NCBI GenBank assembly: GCA_021199355.1
Contig: JAJQIF010000009.1
Location: forward strand, 239,792 to 303,791
Length of the DNA stretch: 64,000 nucleotides
Source: Oscillospiraceae bacterium
GTDB taxonomy: Bacteria > Bacillota > Clostridia > Oscillospirales > Ruminococcaceae
Direction of reading: 5' to 3'
Made by a program: the position numbers and the translations under genes. This document shows, piece by piece, positions 61,363-64,000 of the stretch. The notes under the pieces were generated by a model, which searched no databases, was not told where the DNA came from, and saw nothing but the letters and a program-made list of their open reading frames with translations. Positions within the stretch are counted from its first letter, which is position 1; each line of letters starts with the position of its first letter.

Positions 61363-62323
61363 AGCCGCCGTTTTCCCTGAATCTGATTATGTCCACGAAG
61401 CTCTCAAGTCTTGTCTCAAGACCCGCAGTACCGTCCTGAACATCCATTGTTACCTGCAAGATGGGAATATCCCTGACCGTTCTGAGTATGTACTCATTGG
61501 TCATTGAGTCCGTACAGCACGGGTAAGCGCTCATAAGAATAATTCCGTCAAGCTTGTTCTTATACAAATCAATCGTGCCTAAGATTTCACGGCTTTCAAT
61601 CCACGGTAGTGTGTGAACCATAGCCTGACTTCTTTTGACAGCCGCACGGGTATTTGCTCTGTCGACATACAATACCTTACAGCCGAGCTCGTTAAGATAG
61701 CTTTCAACCTGACCACCGATATAGGGGTCATGTGCTATATAGGGGTGAGCCGCAATCAGAAGCTTGAATCCGTCGTCCGATATCGTCAGACGCCGCTGTT
61801 CCTTTGCTTCTGCCTGAGAAGCCTGCTGAGAAGCTTTGACCGCCTGAGAATAAGCCTTCTTCGCTTCTTTCTTTGATTTGCCGAGCTTTATTCCGAGCTC
61901 GATATAGTCGTCTTCGATTTCGTTTTCCGATTTCCAGTCGTGCGACAGGGTGACAACCTGTATACCCTTGTCGGCGAAAATCGTCGAAACAACATCATAA
62001 AGCGACTCAAACCGGGTGCAGAACTTTTCTCTCAGCTTAAATCCGGCAATTCTCGGAACAAATACGGCGTCGCACCTTCCGATAAGGCTGTCGACATGCC
62101 CGAGATATACCTTCAGAGAATAGCAAGCCTCGTCGATTGAGCGATTGATTCCGTTGGTCAGAATTTCTTTTGTTGTTGGTTCACTTACTACGCACTCAAT
62201 TCCCAGACCACGGAAAAATTCTATCCAAAGCCTGCCGTACCTGTAGTAATGCAGGGCTCTCGGAATTCCGATGGTCTTGACTCCGGCGTATTCGTGAAAT
62301 TCCTTCATAAAGTCAAGATTCAT
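61352..62323 (-). CDS. DUF2229-type CoA-dehydratase/activase-associated subunit
   Basis: 323 residues. VKTIGIPRALHYYRYGRLW, IDEACYSLKVYLGH and FVPRIAG match the DUF2229 module of giant CoA-enzyme activases. Conserved Cys in DEACYS and AYPCCTDSM may bind an iron-sulfur cluster. An Ala/Lys/Gln-rich coiled segment (about 170-195) is an insertion. First gene of a four-gene minus-strand operon; GAAGG precedes the ATG. Confidence 0.82.
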   Translation of the reverse strand: MNLDFMKEFHEYAGVKTIGIPRALHYYRYGRLWIEFFRGLGIECVVSEPTTKEILTNGINRSIDEACYSLKVYLGHVDSLIGRCDAVFVPRIAGFKLREKFCTRFESLYDVVSTIFADKGIQVVTLSHDWKSENEIEDDYIELGIKLGKSKKEAKKAYSQAVKASQQASQAEAKEQRRLTISDDGFKLLIAAHPYIAHDPYIGGQVESYLNELGCKVLYVDRANTRAAVKRSQAMVHTLPWIESREILGTIDLYKNKLDGIILMSAYPCCTDSMTNEYILRTVRDIPILQVTMDVQDGTAGLETRLESFVDIIRFRENGGYGK

Positions 62324-62374
62324 TTATATTTGCCTTCAATTCGTTGTCGTAAAACCGTTGTGTTGATTACATCT

Positions 62375-62403
62375 ATTATAGTCGAAAGAGGGACTTATGT
62401 CAA
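62375..62403 (-). promoter_or_regulatory. Promoter of the activase operon
   Basis: Minus strand consensus: TTGACA (62403-62398), 17-bp spacer, TATAAT (62380-62375). Confidence 0.9.
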
Positions 62404-62449
62404 GCAAAACACTTCAGGGCTGAAATACGCAAATTACGAAAATAGCCTC

Positions 62450-62478
62450 TTGACAAACGCTTCGCAATGTGTTAATAT
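62450..62478 (+). promoter_or_regulatory. Promoter of the thiT-thiN operon
   Basis: TTGACA at 62450-62455, 17-bp spacer, TAATAT at 62473-62478. Start near 62485, just before the riboswitch. Confidence 0.85.
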
Positions 62479-62490
62479 CGTATCAATAAA

Positions 62491-62577
62491 ACAGGGGAGC
62501 TTGCAAGGGCAGGCTGAGAGGGAGCGCGTTTCGCTCCGACCCATAACCTGATTCGGATAATACCGACGTAGGGCGTA
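62491..62577 (+). promoter_or_regulatory. TPP riboswitch (THI element)
   Basis: GGGGAGC (62494-62500), GGCTGAGAGGG (62512-62522), a variable GGAGCG...CGCTCC stem, GACCC.ATAACCTGATTCGG (about 62538-62555), ATAATACCGACGTAGGG (to 62573): the conserved TPP-binding core. A terminator follows 45 nt later, so TPP should stop transcription before thiT. Confidence 0.96.
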
Positions 62578-62621
62578 TAGCTTTTGGATGTTTATAGCAT
62601 TCAGAACACTGTGCTTTGATT

Positions 62622-62645
62622 GCCCCGTCGTTACGGGGCTTTTTT
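62622..62645 (+). terminator. Riboswitch-controlled terminator
   Basis: GCCCCG-TCGTTA-CGGGGC then six T, between the TPP aptamer and thiT. Confidence 0.92.
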
Positions 62646-62703
62646 GTTGGAATCTTCTCAACCGGGCGATGTTTTAAATAACACAAAGAAAGGGATTACT
62701 ATA

Positions 62704-63270
62704 ATGAAATCCTCACAGAAAACAAGAATCTTAGTCGAAGGAGCACTCATGATAGCTCTCGCTACCATCCTCTCCTACCTCAAGCTCTTCAATCTCCCGT
62801 ATGGCGGCTCAATCACCTTTGAGATGATTCCTCTTATCCTTATGGGCTTAAGAAACGGACCCAAGTGGGGTTGCTTCACCGGTCTTGTTCATGGGCTTCT
62901 GCAGATGATTATCGGCTTTGAAAATGTTCTTTACTGCACAACTCTTCTGAGCCAGGTTGGTTGCATCTTGCTCGATTATCTCGTAGCATTTACTGTCCTC
63001 GGTCTTGCTCTCGTATTCGCAAAGCCCTTCAAGAACCAGCTCGTCGGCGTGGGAGTCGGAACCGCAGTAGTCGGAGTATTTAGATTTATCTGCAGCTTCC
63101 TTTCCGGCGTTCTCATCTGGGGTGGTTATGCTCCCGAGGGAATGGGCGCAGCCGTTTATAGCTTCCTCTATAACGGCGCATACATGCTTCCCGACATCAT
63201 TATCTGCGTTGTAGTTCTCGTTCTTCTCAGAAAATTTGCTCCGAGACTCTTCAGAGTTGAAAAGGCATAA
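62704..63270 (+). CDS. thiT: Thiamine ECF transporter S component ThiT
   Basis: 188 residues, about six membrane helices. It binds thiamine and works with the shared energy-coupling module EcfA-A'-T, which is not in the window. ThiT hallmarks: EGALMIALATILSYLK near the N-terminus, the PYGGSITFEMIPL loop and NGAYMLPD near the end. The ATG at 62704 (AAAGG upstream) was chosen; earlier in-frame codons lie inside the terminator. TPP riboswitch control confirms the role. Confidence 0.96.
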   Translation: MKSSQKTRILVEGALMIALATILSYLKLFNLPYGGSITFEMIPLILMGLRNGPKWGCFTGLVHGLLQMIIGFENVLYCTTLLSQVGCILLDYLVAFTVLGLALVFAKPFKNQLVGVGVGTAVVGVFRFICSFLSGVLIWGGYAPEGMGAAVYSFLYNGAYMLPDIIICVVVLVLLRKFAPRLFRVEKA

Positions 63271-63274
63271 TTAC

Positions 63275-63907
63275 ATGTCCCGGGCGTTTATATTCGGTGC
63301 CGGTGAGACGGTGCCGCTTCGGGCTGTCCCCGAAGACGGCGACTTCGTAATCGCCGCCGACGGTGGGATGAGGTATCTTGACAGTCTCGGCATCAAGCCT
63401 GACCTGATTATCGGTGATTTTGATTCTTCACCCGAACCCGATTCCGGCGAAATAATCAAGCTCCCCGTAGAAAAGGACGATACGGATTCGGTATTTGCCG
63501 TCAGGTATTGCCTCGAGCACGGTTTCGATGAAATCCATATCTACGGTGGAACCGGAGGACGGATAGATCACACGATTGCCAATATCCAGACGCTTTCGTA
63601 TATCGCCGAGCATGGCGGAAGGGGATATCTCTACAGTCCCGAAATGGTCATGACCGTGATTCGGAATGACTTCACGTTTGAACCAACCGGAATTTTCTCG
63701 GTGTTCTCGCTCGGCGGGACTTCTCACGGAGTGTCGATAACCGGCGGTTTCTATGAAATGCGGAACGGTGAAATCTCATCGAGCTTCCCGATAGGTGTCA
63801 GCAATCATTCTGTCGGAAAGCCTGTGACTGTAACGGCTGGCGATGGAACCCTGCTTGTGATGTGGGCTGACCACGGAAAAGCGGCTGAAAAATTTATTGC
63901 CTACTGA
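63275..63907 (+). CDS. thiN: Thiamine pyrophosphokinase
   Basis: 210 residues; transfers pyrophosphate from ATP to thiamine to make TPP. Motifs: VIAADGGMRYL, LIIGDFDSSPEP, KDDTDSVFAVRYCL, IYGGTGGRIDHTIANI, and a C-terminal beta-roll thiamine-binding half (FSLGGTSHGVSITGG). The ATG at 63275 is 4 bp after the thiT stop. Together thiT and thiN form a complete uptake-and-activation pair under TPP feedback. Confidence 0.95.
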   Translation: MSRAFIFGAGETVPLRAVPEDGDFVIAADGGMRYLDSLGIKPDLIIGDFDSSPEPDSGEIIKLPVEKDDTDSVFAVRYCLEHGFDEIHIYGGTGGRIDHTIANIQTLSYIAEHGGRGYLYSPEMVMTVIRNDFTFEPTGIFSVFSLGGTSHGVSITGGFYEMRNGEISSSFPIGVSNHSVGKPVTVTAGDGTLLVMWADHGKAAEKFIAY

Positions 63908-63926
63908 CAACTTGATATAATAAGCC

Positions 63927-63961
63927 AAAGGGATGCCCGACTTAAGTAGGTATCCCTTTGT
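63927..63961 (+). terminator. Terminator of thiT-thiN
   Basis: AAAGGGATgCC/GGtATCCCTTT stem followed by GTTG. Confidence 0.8.
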
Positions 63962-63992
63962 TGCTTATCTATATTTTGGATGGAGGAAAAAG

Positions 63993-64000
63993 ATGGAACT
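63993..64000 (+). CDS. Start of a gene truncated by the window end
   Basis: ATGGAACT at the very end, 6 bases after GGAGGAAAA (63982 onward). Only two codons are visible, so the product cannot be named. Confidence 0.5.

Noticed and set aside
62434..62686. Short minus-strand open frames across the TPP riboswitch
   Set aside because: The region is a clear riboswitch plus terminator; the frames have no binding sites and no recognisable product.

Overview
The window reads as chromosomal DNA from an anaerobic Firmicute, most likely a gut or rumen clostridium of the Oscillospiraceae/Ruminococcaceae type. Evidence: near-consensus sigma-A promoters with 17-bp spacers, AGGAGG ribosome binding sites, lipoprotein and NPTTG wall-anchor signals, LytTR/HPK10 signalling genes, a ThiT ECF transporter, HgdC-type activases, and many enzymes for plant and host glycans. 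No integrase, transposase, prophage, CRISPR array or rRNA was seen.

Layout. 1-1.3 kb: 3' part of a repeat-rich wall-anchored surface protein, then a palindromic intergenic repeat. 1.4-3.3 kb: rpsB-tsf. 3.3-13.3 kb: a LytTR response regulator and a soluble histidine kinase, two ABC exporter pairs and a small membrane protein; a 9-bp direct repeat with a 12-bp gap lies just upstream of the first ABC promoter. 13.3-18 kb: GH43 lipoprotein, initiator tRNA, rpsO and pnp (with a long leader hairpin). 18-22.7 kb: a complete CUT1 sugar ABC importer. 22.7-26.3 kb: beta-CASP nuclease-surE-queH and a secreted Fn3-like protein. 26.3-31 kb: GH27 enzyme and, behind a structured leader RNA, a second NPTTG surface protein. 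31-36 kb: acyltransferase-like/acyl-CoA ligase/FliB-like operon and an iron-sulfur aldo-keto reductase. 36-41.6 kb: GH95, hexose phosphomutase, GH26 and aquaporin. 41.6-46.4 kb: SDR, beta-helix lipoprotein, PAS protein, and an AT-rich orphan gene behind a terminator/antiterminator leader. 46.4-57.8 kb: HAD phosphatase, GH5 plus CE2 esterase, phosphoglycerate mutase, and a 2,293-residue GT84/GH94 beta-1,2-glucan synthase-like protein. 57.8-62.4 kb (minus): a split CoA-dehydratase-activase cluster and a D-Ala-D-Ala carboxypeptidase. 62.4-64 kb: TPP riboswitch-thiT-thiN and the first codons of another gene.

The metabolic theme is polysaccharide use: secreted GH5 and GH43, an intracellular-looking GH27/GH95/GH26/CE2 set, a sugar importer and a hexose phosphomutase. 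The most interesting unexplained features are the leader RNAs at 45.12-45.32 kb and 27.75-27.91 kb, each with mutually exclusive helices and a factor-independent terminator, and the LytTR-type operator in front of the ABC exporters. Pairings and promoters were found by eye; no folding, alignment or database search was run.
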